Below, one piece after another: positions 6,789-13,496 of a DNA stretch of 19,518 nt (position 1 is the stretch's first letter; every line of letters begins with the position of its first letter). Made by a program: the position numbers and the translations under genes. The notes under the pieces are model-generated. The model had not been told where the DNA came from, made no database searches, and was given only the letters and a program-made list of their open reading frames with translations. The stretch is from DASYYE01 sp035946955 (GTDB lineage Bacteria > Actinomycetota > Actinomycetes > Streptosporangiales > Streptosporangiaceae), in NCBI GenBank assembly GCA_035946955.1, contig DASYYE010000431.1, positions 1 through 19,518 of the forward strand, given 5' to 3'.

Positions 6789-8320
6789 CAGGGACCGCGA
6801 TCCCAGAGACCGCCGAGGAACTCGAGGAGTGCCTCAGCGACGACGCGCGGATGGGGGCGATCTTCGCCGAGGGCAAGCTGGCCGAGTTCAACCGGCAGTA
6901 CATGGCGAAGGCGCTGAACAAGAAGGCCGCTGACCTGGTGCCGCAGATGCGGGAGCAGATGCAGCTCGGCTGGCAGGAGTTCCTCCGCGACCAGGAGGCG
7001 AAGGGGAACCGGCCGTGGAACGGCGGTGGTGGCTGGCAGGGCTGGCCGGGTGCCCCCGGCCTTGGCATCCCCGGCTGGCCGCCAGTAACCGACTCCAGCC
7101 GTGACGCCCGCGCGCTCCGCGCCGTCGCCCGCTCGCGCCGCCCGGACGCCGCGTGGCAGGCCGACAAGCAGCGCCTGTTCAACCCCCGCGCCCTGGGCGC
7201 GAAGGTGGACGACGAGCCGTACGCGGGCAGCCTCGGCGAGTTCTCCTACGCCGTCTACTCGGCGGAGCGCAACGCCACCAAGAAGGGCGACACGAAGGAA
7301 GTCGAGCGGCTCCAGGACTTCAAGCGCAAGCTCGCCAACGCCCTGGTGGAGCGGATCCCGTCCGAGGGCGGGTTCCTGGTCCCGGAGAACCTGCGCTCGG
7401 AGATCCTGATGGTGGCGCTGGAGTCGGCGGTGGTCCGGCCGAGGGCGCGCATCATCCCCATGGACTCGCTGCGGGTGCCGCTCCCGGCGATCGACGACAC
7501 CTCCCACGCGTCCAGCGTGTTCGGTGGCGTCATCGGCTACTGGACCGAGGAGGGCGCGGCCCTGACCGCGTCGGCGCCGAGCTTCGCGCGGGTCGTGCTG
7601 GAGGCCAAGAAGCTGACGGCCTACACCACGATCCCCAACGAGCTGCTGCAGGACGCGGTGACGCCGCTGGACACGTGGTTCAACTCGTTCTTCCCGCAGG
7701 CGATCTCCTGGTTCGAGGACGTGGCGTTCCTCACCGGCACCGGCGTCGGGCAGCCGCAGGGCATTTTGAACGCGCCCGGCGCGGTGACCGTGAGCCGTGG
7801 CACCCAGTACCACATCAAGTTCAACGACATCGCCAAGGCCTACTCCCGGATGTGGCCGGCCAGCCTGAACCGGGCGGTGTGGCTGTGCTCCCCCGACGTC
7901 CTGGTGGAACTGCTGCAGCTCGCCCTGTCGGAGGACGGCTCCGGCACCACCGTGGCGCCGCCGCTGTGGCTGCAGTCGTACTCGGCGGCTGACGGCACCC
8001 CGGGCTCCGGCACCGGCGACGGCCGGAACTACATGCTGATGGGCCGCCCGCTGGTCGTGTCCGAGAAGCTGCCGTCGAACACCTCGGGGAACACGACCAC
8101 GGCGGGTGCGCTGACGTTCGTCGACTTCGACTACTACCTGCTGGGTGACCGGCAGACCATGCAGGTCGCCTCCAGCGAGGAGTATTTGTTCGCGAACGAT
8201 TTGGTCGCCTACAGGGTGATCGAGCGCCTCGACGGCAGGTTCTGGCTGCAGAGCCCGATCACTCCCGAGGGTGGCGGCGCGAGCACCCTGTCACCCCTCG
8301 TCCTCATCGACACCCACTGA
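6785..8320 (+). CDS. Major capsid protein 1 (HK97 fold, with N-terminal scaffold-like region)
   Basis: This 511-residue protein has two parts. Residues 1-190 are a helical, charged region with a Gly/Trp/Pro-rich linker (about 78-100), expected to be the scaffolding domain removed by the protease. From about 190 it is an HK97-family shell protein: GGFLVPENLRS, PMDSLRVPLP, YWTEEGAALTASAPSF, IPNELLQDA, FLTGTGVGQPQGIL and the C-terminal YLLGDRQTM and RLDGRFWLQ blocks. ATG at 6785 overlaps the protease stop and follows GAGAGGAGC. It should form the main hexamers of the shell. It is followed nine bases later by a clear paralogue. The protease cut site cannot be read with certainty. Confidence 0.95.
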   Translation: MTGTAIPETAEELEECLSDDARMGAIFAEGKLAEFNRQYMAKALNKKAADLVPQMREQMQLGWQEFLRDQEAKGNRPWNGGGGWQGWPGAPGLGIPGWPPVTDSSRDARALRAVARSRRPDAAWQADKQRLFNPRALGAKVDDEPYAGSLGEFSYAVYSAERNATKKGDTKEVERLQDFKRKLANALVERIPSEGGFLVPENLRSEILMVALESAVVRPRARIIPMDSLRVPLPAIDDTSHASSVFGGVIGYWTEEGAALTASAPSFARVVLEAKKLTAYTTIPNELLQDAVTPLDTWFNSFFPQAISWFEDVAFLTGTGVGQPQGILNAPGAVTVSRGTQYHIKFNDIAKAYSRMWPASLNRAVWLCSPDVLVELLQLALSEDGSGTTVAPPLWLQSYSAADGTPGSGTGDGRNYMLMGRPLVVSEKLPSNTSGNTTTAGALTFVDFDYYLLGDRQTMQVASSEEYLFANDLVAYRVIERLDGRFWLQSPITPEGGGASTLSPLVLIDTH

Positions 8321-8329
8321 GCAGGTGCG

Positions 8330-9478
8330 ATGACCGCCGACCTGCTTGCCGCTGAGCTGGGCGCGCTCCCCGCGCCCGGCTCGTGGCGTGCCGCGCTGTG
8401 GCGGCCGGACGCGCCCGGGGCGGTGCTGGACTCCCAGCCGTGGGCGCGGACGTGGGGCGGCTATCTGAGGGCCTTGTTCGACCCGCACGACCCGTCGGTG
8501 CGGACGTTCATCGCGAACGCCATGACCGAGCGCGTGCCGTCGCAGGGCGGGTTCCTCGTCCCAGAGAATTTGCGCTCCCAGGTGATGTCGTACATGACGA
8601 CCGCGGTGGTGCGGCCGAACGCGATGGTGCTGCCGATGGACAGCCTGCGGCTGCCCATCCCGGTGCTGGACAACCCCACCCAGAACTCCGGCAACCAGGC
8701 ACTGGGCGGCCTGACGTTCAGTTTCACCGAGGAGGGCGCCGCCATCTCCGCGTCGGTGCCGTCGTTCGGGCGCACCGTCCTGGAGGCGCACAAGCTGGCC
8801 GCCTACCTCCAGGACGTGCCGAACGAGCTCGTGGACGACGCCGCGGGGCCGTTCGGCGACTTCCTTGCGCGGGTCATCGCCAGGGGCTACGGGTGGGCGG
8901 AGGACGACAGCTTCTTCAACGGCACGGGCGTGGGCCAGCCGCAGGGCCTGATCTACGCCCCGTCCCAGGTGACGGTGACCCGTGGCACGTCCAGCAAGGT
9001 GCTGCTGACCGACATCGCGGCGATGTTCAAGGTGCTGCACCCGGCGGCCAGGCAGGACGGGTTCACCCCGGGTGTCACCTCGGTGCGGTGGCTCGTGTCG
9101 TCCACGGCGATGGACCAGATCCTGGAGCTGTACCTGGCGGTCGGGACGCCCGCGAACCAGGCGGTGGCGCCGTCGGACTGGTTCCAGGCCGGTGACGGTG
9201 ACAAGGTCGGCCCGTCGATCCTGGGGCTGCCGGTGTCGGTGACCGACCACCAGCCGGCCGTGGGCAGCACGGGCGACGTGATGCTCGCGGACATCTCCCA
9301 GTACCTGATCGGTGACCGGCTGGAGATGACGGTCGAGCGGTCGGCACAGGGTGCCGGCTTCATCAAGGGGACCAGCAACTTCCGGGTCAGGAGCCGGGTT
9401 GACGGCCGGTACTGGATCCAGTTCACGACGACGACCGAGGCCGGGCAGACGGTCGGCCCCGTGGTGGTGCTCCAGTAG
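8330..9478 (+). CDS. Major capsid protein 2 (HK97 fold, lacking the long N-terminal region)
   Basis: This 382-residue protein is a second, complete HK97-fold shell protein related to its neighbour: GGFLVPENLRS, AVVRPNAMVLPMDSLR, FTEEGAAISASVPSF, VPNELVDDA, NGTGVGQPQG, YLIGDRLEM and RVDGRYWIQ. The shared core begins at residue 67 here and 189 in the first capsid protein, so about 122 residues of N-terminal scaffold-like sequence are missing. In the 49-residue block starting there, 30 positions are identical by eye. ATG at 8330 follows a weak AGGTG. It could form pentamers, a minority shell subunit or a decoration, or be a host-range variant. It looks intact, so I see no reason to call it decayed. 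Confidence 0.93.
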   Translation: MTADLLAAELGALPAPGSWRAALWRPDAPGAVLDSQPWARTWGGYLRALFDPHDPSVRTFIANAMTERVPSQGGFLVPENLRSQVMSYMTTAVVRPNAMVLPMDSLRLPIPVLDNPTQNSGNQALGGLTFSFTEEGAAISASVPSFGRTVLEAHKLAAYLQDVPNELVDDAAGPFGDFLARVIARGYGWAEDDSFFNGTGVGQPQGLIYAPSQVTVTRGTSSKVLLTDIAAMFKVLHPAARQDGFTPGVTSVRWLVSSTAMDQILELYLAVGTPANQAVAPSDWFQAGDGDKVGPSILGLPVSVTDHQPAVGSTGDVMLADISQYLIGDRLEMTVERSAQGAGFIKGTSNFRVRSRVDGRYWIQFTTTTEAGQTVGPVVVLQ

Positions 9479-9490
9479 GAGGAGGCAGCA

Positions 9491-9904
9491 GTGGCAGTCG
9501 AAGGACTCGGGCGCGTCCTGAACGTCATCCCGATCGCGGCGGGCAAGAGCGTGTCCCTGAAGGACGCCCAGGGCGTGACGTTCGTGGTCACCGGCAACGA
9601 CACGTTCACCGTGAAGTCGCAGCCGACCGCTGGCGGGTCGGCGACGAACCTGGCGGTGGTGACCCGCTACTACACGGCCACCGCGACGGACGGCACCGCG
9701 AAGTGGGTGCTGGCGACCCAGGCCGCGGCGGCGACGGTAGTGATCGCCTCGGGTGCGGCGGCGTTCTACATCGACGCGAACGACCTGCCGTCGGCGGCGA
9801 AGTACGTGGAGGTCACCGTGGGCGCGTCAGGGCTCGTGGTGGCGGTCGTCCACGACCTCGAGGTGCAGCGGGACGCGGCGAACCTGGCCGCGCTGAACGC
9901 CTGA
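9491..9904 (+). CDS. Putative head-associated structural protein
   Basis: This 137-residue protein begins GTG at 9491 behind a strong AGGAGGAGG (9477-9485) that overlaps the capsid stop, suggesting high expression. The sequence is beta-rich: RVLNVIPIAAGKSVSLKDAQG, FVVTGNDTFTVKS, a TDGTAKWVLATQ strand, and a C-terminal HDLEVQRDAANLAALNA. Proteins with this layout follow capsid genes in other actinophages and are presumed capsid-decorating or minor head proteins, although I know of no direct evidence. Its strong ribosome-binding site and position fit a protein made in many copies. Confidence 0.65.
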   Translation: MAVEGLGRVLNVIPIAAGKSVSLKDAQGVTFVVTGNDTFTVKSQPTAGGSATNLAVVTRYYTATATDGTAKWVLATQAAAATVVIASGAAAFYIDANDLPSAAKYVEVTVGASGLVVAVVHDLEVQRDAANLAALNA

Positions 9905-9909
9905 GCGAG

Positions 9910-10365
9910 ATGACGTGGGCGTGCGCGGCGTGCGGCGGCCGGTGGGCGCCAGGCGCGCCGTGCTGCCCGTCTTGCCGCAGCGCAAGCCACGTGGAGGAGG
10001 AGGCCGGCATGGCGAAGACCACGATCGAGGGGCCGTCGTACCCGCCCGGCCGCGAGCCGCCCGGCTGGGTGCCCCCAGCACCCGATCCAGGAGGTGAGGA
10101 GCCATCAGCCAGCCCCAGGGATGGTGGGGGCTCCACACCATCTGGCAGTCCTCCCGCGAGGAGTTCGACACCTACGCCGACGTCACCTCCCACCTCGCCT
10201 GCCCCAATGACGGGGAGCCCCTCCGGCCAGGGCCAAACACCCCCGCCGGGGCCACCGTCAACCTCTTCTGCCGGTACTGCGGGTACCGGGACCCCCGCGA
10301 CTACATCCGGCCGGAACGGCCAGGCGGCCCGCCGCCGCTTGCGTGAGCAGCTGGGAGACGGCTGA
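9910..10365 (+). CDS. Zinc-ribbon protein with long Ser/Thr/Pro-rich tail
   Basis: The N-terminus has two knuckles, CAAC (residues 5-8) and CPSC (19-22), in WACAACGG and PCCPSCRSAS, a four-cysteine zinc ribbon. Then comes GMAKTTIEGPSYPP, and from about residue 60 the protein is disordered and rich in Pro, Ser, Thr and Gly, ending in a basic stretch (QAARRRLREQL). ATG at 9910 follows the previous stop by five bases. The last 260 bases overlap a second gene in another frame (10104-10346), so the low-complexity tail may be partly a by-product of that gene. The frame remains open and ends in a TGATG overlap with the next gene, as if maintained. Function is unknown. Confidence 0.6.
   Translation: MTWACAACGGRWAPGAPCCPSCRSASHVEEEAGMAKTTIEGPSYPPGREPPGWVPPAPDPGGEEPSASPRDGGGSTPSGSPPARSSTPTPTSPPTSPAPMTGSPSGQGQTPPPGPPSTSSAGTAGTGTPATTSGRNGQAARRRLREQLGDG
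10104..10346 (+). CDS. Nested zinc-finger protein with probable ATC start
   Basis: This 80-residue reading frame lies wholly inside the preceding gene in a different frame. It contains GWWGLHTIWQSSREEF, then CPNDGEPL and CRYCGYRDPRDYIRPERPG, giving one single Cys and one CxxC pair of a small zinc-finger-like unit, a pattern I recognise from small actinophage proteins in this position. An in-frame TGA at 10095-10097 blocks any earlier start, and no ATG, GTG, TTG or CTG occurs in frame before the conserved part. The only sensible initiator is ATC at 10104, six bases after a perfect AGGAGGTGA (10089-10097). A frameshift from the upstream gene is the alternative. Confidence 0.7.
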   Translation: MSQPQGWWGLHTIWQSSREEFDTYADVTSHLACPNDGEPLRPGPNTPAGATVNLFCRYCGYRDPRDYIRPERPGGPPPLA

Positions 10366-11354
10366 TGGGTGCGCCACTGCCACCAGCGAAGATCGGGAAG
10401 TACACAGGGCCGGACCCGTCGCCGGACACGCCAGCGCCGGTGGACTTCATGCGCCGCGACGGCACCACCCGGCCGGTCACCAGCGCGGACCTGACCGCAG
10501 TTGGGCAGTTCGCCCCCACCGGCCTGACCGGCGCGACCGCAGCCAGCCGCTACGTGGGCGCGACCGCGTCGGGCGCACCGGCGTCGGGCACGTTCGCGGT
10601 GGGTGACCATGTCATCGACCAGACCGGCTACCTGTGGGTGTGCACGGTGGCCGGGACGCCGGGGACGTGGGTGCGCGTGCCGCCGGCGACGATGGCGCCA
10701 GTGGCGGCCAAGCCGTCCGACCCGGTCACCGCGACCATCTCCACGAGCCTCTCGCTCCAGGGTTACGGCTCGTCTGTCACGTTCACGCCCTTGTCGTCGG
10801 GTGTGTGCGAGATCGAGGTGGTCACGTTCGCGCAGACCGCCACGGCCGCTGCCCAGGTCGTGGTCCAGGGGCGTTACGGGACTGCCTCCACCGCGCCTGG
10901 TGGCGTGCAGGCGGTCACCGTCTCCTCGGGCACGGGCGCGGCGGCACTGTTCACCGGGACCGCGCCGATGCCATCAGGCGCGCAGGTGTACGTGACGGGC
11001 ACCACGCAGCCGGGGAACTTCACCGCGGGCACCCCCTACTTCGTGGTCACACCCTCGGGTAACACCTGGTACCTGGCCGCCACCCTCAACGGCACGGCAA
11101 TCGCGTTCAGCACGGCCGGGACCGCCGTGCAGACCGGCGTGGTCGCCTCGACGTGGGGGACACGGTTCGGGTCACCCAGTGCCCAGGGGGTCAAGGGCGG
11201 TTCCGCTGGGTCGCCCGCGTGCTGGTCGAACTTCGACATCGTGACCCTCCCCGTGGGCACCGCGTCCGCTATTGACCTGGGCATCTCCACCGGGTCCACC
11301 GCTGACGCCGCGAGCATCAGCGGGACCATCGTGAAGGTCCGTGAGCTGGCGTGA
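10365..11354 (+). CDS. Fibre-like virion protein with a shared beta-rich domain
   Basis: This 329-residue protein starts with ATG in a TGATG overlap. An N-terminal arm (PPAKIGKYTGPDPSPDTP) leads to a segment with DHVIDQTGYLWVCTVAGTPG, typical of head- or tail-fibre bases, then a beta-rich region with a domain at about residues 200-257 (FTAGTPYFVVTPSGNTWYL) that recurs in the tail-tube protein at 15128. The C-terminus (GTIVKVREL) looks like a closing beta-strand. Composition is high in Gly, Thr, Ala and Ser with few charges, normal for trimeric virion fibres. I take it as a head fibre or surface-exposed structural protein; the exact location in the particle is unknown. Confidence 0.6.
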   Translation: MGAPLPPAKIGKYTGPDPSPDTPAPVDFMRRDGTTRPVTSADLTAVGQFAPTGLTGATAASRYVGATASGAPASGTFAVGDHVIDQTGYLWVCTVAGTPGTWVRVPPATMAPVAAKPSDPVTATISTSLSLQGYGSSVTFTPLSSGVCEIEVVTFAQTATAAAQVVVQGRYGTASTAPGGVQAVTVSSGTGAAALFTGTAPMPSGAQVYVTGTTQPGNFTAGTPYFVVTPSGNTWYLAATLNGTAIAFSTAGTAVQTGVVASTWGTRFGSPSAQGVKGGSAGSPACWSNFDIVTLPVGTASAIDLGISTGSTADAASISGTIVKVRELA

Positions 11355-12357
11355 GGCCGGGGTGAAGGCGGCGCGGACGCGGGCGCTGAACGCGAAGCAC
11401 GCGGGCACCCGCAAGCACACGGGCACGGGGAAGCACACCCCGTCGGCGTCGCGGCGGGCGGCGACGGCGCACGCGCAGGTGGCGCGGCGGACGGCGGCGT
11501 CGGTGAAGGCCGCGAAGCTGCGGGCGCTCGGCGGCCTGCCGTGCTGCTCACACGAGGCGGTGGCCGCGTCGGCCCGGCTAGCGGGGTTCGAGGTGACAGG
11601 CGCGGCCACTTTCGAGCTGTTCAAGCGGACGGACGGTGCGGCGAGCATCGCGGAGGCGCTAGAGGCCGCTTACCGGTTCGGGCTGGCGGGTGTGCGGCCG
11701 CTCGGGTTTGGGCAGCTTGTCGAACCCGGAGAATGGCCAGTAATCCCTGATGAACTGCCGTTGCCACTCGGCCAGCGGCAGGCCGTTGTCCTCTGCGAAC
11801 TCGATCACGTCCTGGCCGGTGACATTCAGGACACCCAGGGGCGGTGGCCGTCCGGCATTGCCCTTGACCCATGCCCGGACGTGAACCACATCGGATACAT
11901 GGCCCGGCGTGACAGGGAAGCTGGGGCCGTCGGGCACAAGCAGGTCCAGCGGGGAGAAGTCCAGGACGTAGGCGAGGGCGAGCAGTTCATGCACGCCAAG
12001 GCTCCGCTTCCGGCCGCGCTCCAGGTTGACGACCACTTCGCGTGTCCAGGGGACGCCGACAGCGGTCATCTCCTCGGCCAGGCGCTCAGCCGACCAGTTC
12101 AGCATTCGCCGGAACCGGCGGACTGCGCTGGCGATCTGGGCGGTCTGCTCGGCGGCTTCGGTGACTGTGACCTGACGGGGTTTCCGTGTCATGAGAGCAG
12201 AATATACGCCCCCGGAACGATCCTCGGCCTGGACCTGCCTGAGGCCCCGCACGCCGTCACCCTCGACCCGTCCGGCCTCGTCTGGTCGTGGGGTGGCCTG
12301 TACGAGATGACTGCCGAGGCGGTCGTTGAAGAGGCGTGGGCGGTGGTGTGGCGGTGA
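11341..12357 (+). CDS. Head-region gene interrupted by an antisense regulator; frame still open
   Basis: The first about 123 residues (basic arm MSWREAGVKAARTRALNAKH, then LGGLPCCSHEAVAASARLAG and AYRFGLAGVRPLGFG) and the last about 48 (TILGLDLPEAPHAVTLDPSG, VWSWGGLYEM, EEAWAVVW) look like two halves of one actinophage protein. The Cys in the first and the PHAVTLDP His/Asp in the second resemble a papain/C39-like peptidase layout, which is only a guess. Between them about 165 residues correspond to the reverse complement of an XRE regulator. The whole frame stays open (338 residues), but codons in the middle look like antisense. GTG at 11341 overlaps the previous gene by 14 bases; GTG at 11362 is an alternative. 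Whether a working protein is made is unknown. Confidence 0.55.
   Translation: MSWREAGVKAARTRALNAKHAGTRKHTGTGKHTPSASRRAATAHAQVARRTAASVKAAKLRALGGLPCCSHEAVAASARLAGFEVTGAATFELFKRTDGAASIAEALEAAYRFGLAGVRPLGFGQLVEPGEWPVIPDELPLPLGQRQAVVLCELDHVLAGDIQDTQGRWPSGIALDPCPDVNHIGYMARRDREAGAVGHKQVQRGEVQDVGEGEQFMHAKAPLPAALQVDDHFACPGDADSGHLLGQALSRPVQHSPEPADCAGDLGGLLGGFGDCDLTGFPCHESRIYAPGTILGLDLPEAPHAVTLDPSGLVWSWGGLYEMTAEAVVEEAWAVVWR
11659..12192 (-). CDS. XRE-family helix-turn-helix regulator, antisense in the late operon
   Basis: Counting from ATG at 12192 the protein is 177 residues. An N-terminal helix (TEAAEQTAQIASAVRRFRRM) leads into an HTH: LNWSAERLAEEM, WTREVVVNLERGRKRSLG, and VHELLALAYVLDFSPLDLLV, the standard five-helix XRE/Cro arrangement at about residues 22-85. 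The remainder (VTPGHVSDVVHVRAWVKG and so on) resembles the short C-terminal part of small actinobacterial XRE proteins and has no protease domain of the LexA/CI kind. No Shine-Dalgarno sequence precedes the ATG, but TATATT lies eight bases upstream, suggesting a leaderless transcript. The last about 17 residues seem to come from reading antisense through the interrupted host gene. It could be an immunity, exclusion or lysogeny regulator. Confidence 0.85.
   Translation of the reverse strand: MTRKPRQVTVTEAAEQTAQIASAVRRFRRMLNWSAERLAEEMTAVGVPWTREVVVNLERGRKRSLGVHELLALAYVLDFSPLDLLVPDGPSFPVTPGHVSDVVHVRAWVKGNAGRPPPLGVLNVTGQDVIEFAEDNGLPLAEWQRQFIRDYWPFSGFDKLPKPERPHTRQPEPVSGL
11712..12210. mobile_element. 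Approximate extent of inserted one-gene moron
   Basis: About 500 bases carrying only the XRE gene and its -10 element separate the two halves of the head-region gene 11341-12357. The borders are judged from where the + frame stops and resumes looking like coding sequence, so each is uncertain by some tens of bases. No transposase, inverted terminal repeats or convincing target duplication is seen; the only shared border sequence is a short CCGGA. This is a moron by its layout: opposite strand, own promoter, inserted in a structural operon. Confidence 0.45.
12201..12206 (-). promoter_or_regulatory. -10 element of the XRE gene
   Basis: On the minus strand TATATT ends eight bases before the ATG at 12192, so a transcript would start at or within a base or two of the start codon. 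The stretch is AT-rich in an otherwise GC-rich region. At the usual 17-base spacing the -35 position reads GGCCGA, which is not a match, so activity may be weak or need an activator. Confidence 0.45.
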
Positions 12358-13496
12358 CCATCACCCGCGCCTGCTACGTGTCCCGCTCGGCCGCGATGCG
12401 CGCCGTGGACTTCAAAGACGGCATCGACCAGAACGACGCCGCCGACCGCGCCATCGAGACCGCCAGCCAGAACATCGACGCCCAGCTCCACCGTGTCTTC
12501 TACCCCACCGACACCACCAGGTACTTCGACTGGCCGAACCAGGGCGGCAGCGGCGGCGGCCAGTACGCCTCGCCCTGGAGGATCTGGTTCGACCAGAACG
12601 ACATGGCCGTCATGACCGCCCTGGTCACCGGCGGGGTCACCATCCCGCTGAACCAGGTGTTCCTGGAGCCCGTCAACGACGGCCCTCCGTACACCTACCT
12701 GGAGCTGGACCGGTCGTCCACGGCCGCGTTCGGCGGGCTCGCCCAGACCCCTCAGCACTCGATCGCCATCACCGGCACCTGGGGCTACGGCGCGGACGCT
12801 GACCAGGTCGCCACCCTCGCCGCGAACGTGGCGAGCGGTGACACCACCATCACCGTGACGAACGGCGCCAGCACGGGCGCGGGTGACCTGCTGGTCCTCG
12901 GCTACGGCCGTGGCTCGGCCCCGTTCCCGTCGGCGCTCGGCTACGCGGGCGCGATCGCCCCCTACACCGGCGAGCGGGTCCTCGTCACCAACGTGGCCAC
13001 CGCCACCACGGGCCTGACGCAGTCCGGGTCCGGGGTGACGACGGTCTCCGACTCCGACCAGGCGCTGACCTGGACCGGCACTGGTGCGCTGAACGTGGGC
13101 GAGGTCATCGTCCTGGACCAGGAGCAGATGCTCGTCGAGCAGATCGTCGGCTCGGTGGCGACGGTGCGCCGCGCGTGGAACGGCACCACCCTGGCCGCCC
13201 ACTCCGGGGCCACCATCTACGCGGAGCGGCTGCTGTCGGTGACCCGTGCTATGTACGGCACCACCGCCGCCTCCTACACGGCCCCGGCTGCCGTGTTCAA
13301 GCACCGGCCGCCGCCGCTGCTGCGTGACCTCGCGATCGCCGAGGCCGTCAACCAGGTCCTGCAGGAGGGCTCGGGCTACGCCAGGACGATCGGGTCGGGT
13401 GCGGACGCTCACCCCGCGCCGGGTGCGGACCTGGCGTCCAAGTGGGAAGAGGCGATGACCGCCCACGGGCGCAAGGCAAGGACCCGCGCCGTATGA
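12348..13496 (+). CDS. Head-tail connector/adaptor protein
   Basis: This 382-residue protein opens with TITRACYVSRSAAMRAVDFK, followed by DRAIETASQNIDAQLHRVFY and RYFDWPNQ, the helical pattern of connector proteins that extend the portal ring. It then has a central beta-rich region with alternating DQEQMLVEQIVGS and RVLVTNVATATTG segments and a C-terminal helical part with LRDLAIAEAVNQVLQEGSGYA and the basic end HGRKARTRAV. That overall plan is familiar from actinophage connector genes located between the capsid and tail modules. The start is GTG at 12348 (reading VAVTITRACYV) or GTG at 12354, which overlaps the previous stop. The 3' end has an ATGA overlap with the methyltransferase. Confidence 0.8.
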   Translation: MAVTITRACYVSRSAAMRAVDFKDGIDQNDAADRAIETASQNIDAQLHRVFYPTDTTRYFDWPNQGGSGGGQYASPWRIWFDQNDMAVMTALVTGGVTIPLNQVFLEPVNDGPPYTYLELDRSSTAAFGGLAQTPQHSIAITGTWGYGADADQVATLAANVASGDTTITVTNGASTGAGDLLVLGYGRGSAPFPSALGYAGAIAPYTGERVLVTNVATATTGLTQSGSGVTTVSDSDQALTWTGTGALNVGEVIVLDQEQMLVEQIVGSVATVRRAWNGTTLAAHSGATIYAERLLSVTRAMYGTTAASYTAPAAVFKHRPPPLLRDLAIAEAVNQVLQEGSGYARTIGSGADAHPAPGADLASKWEEAMTAHGRKARTRAV

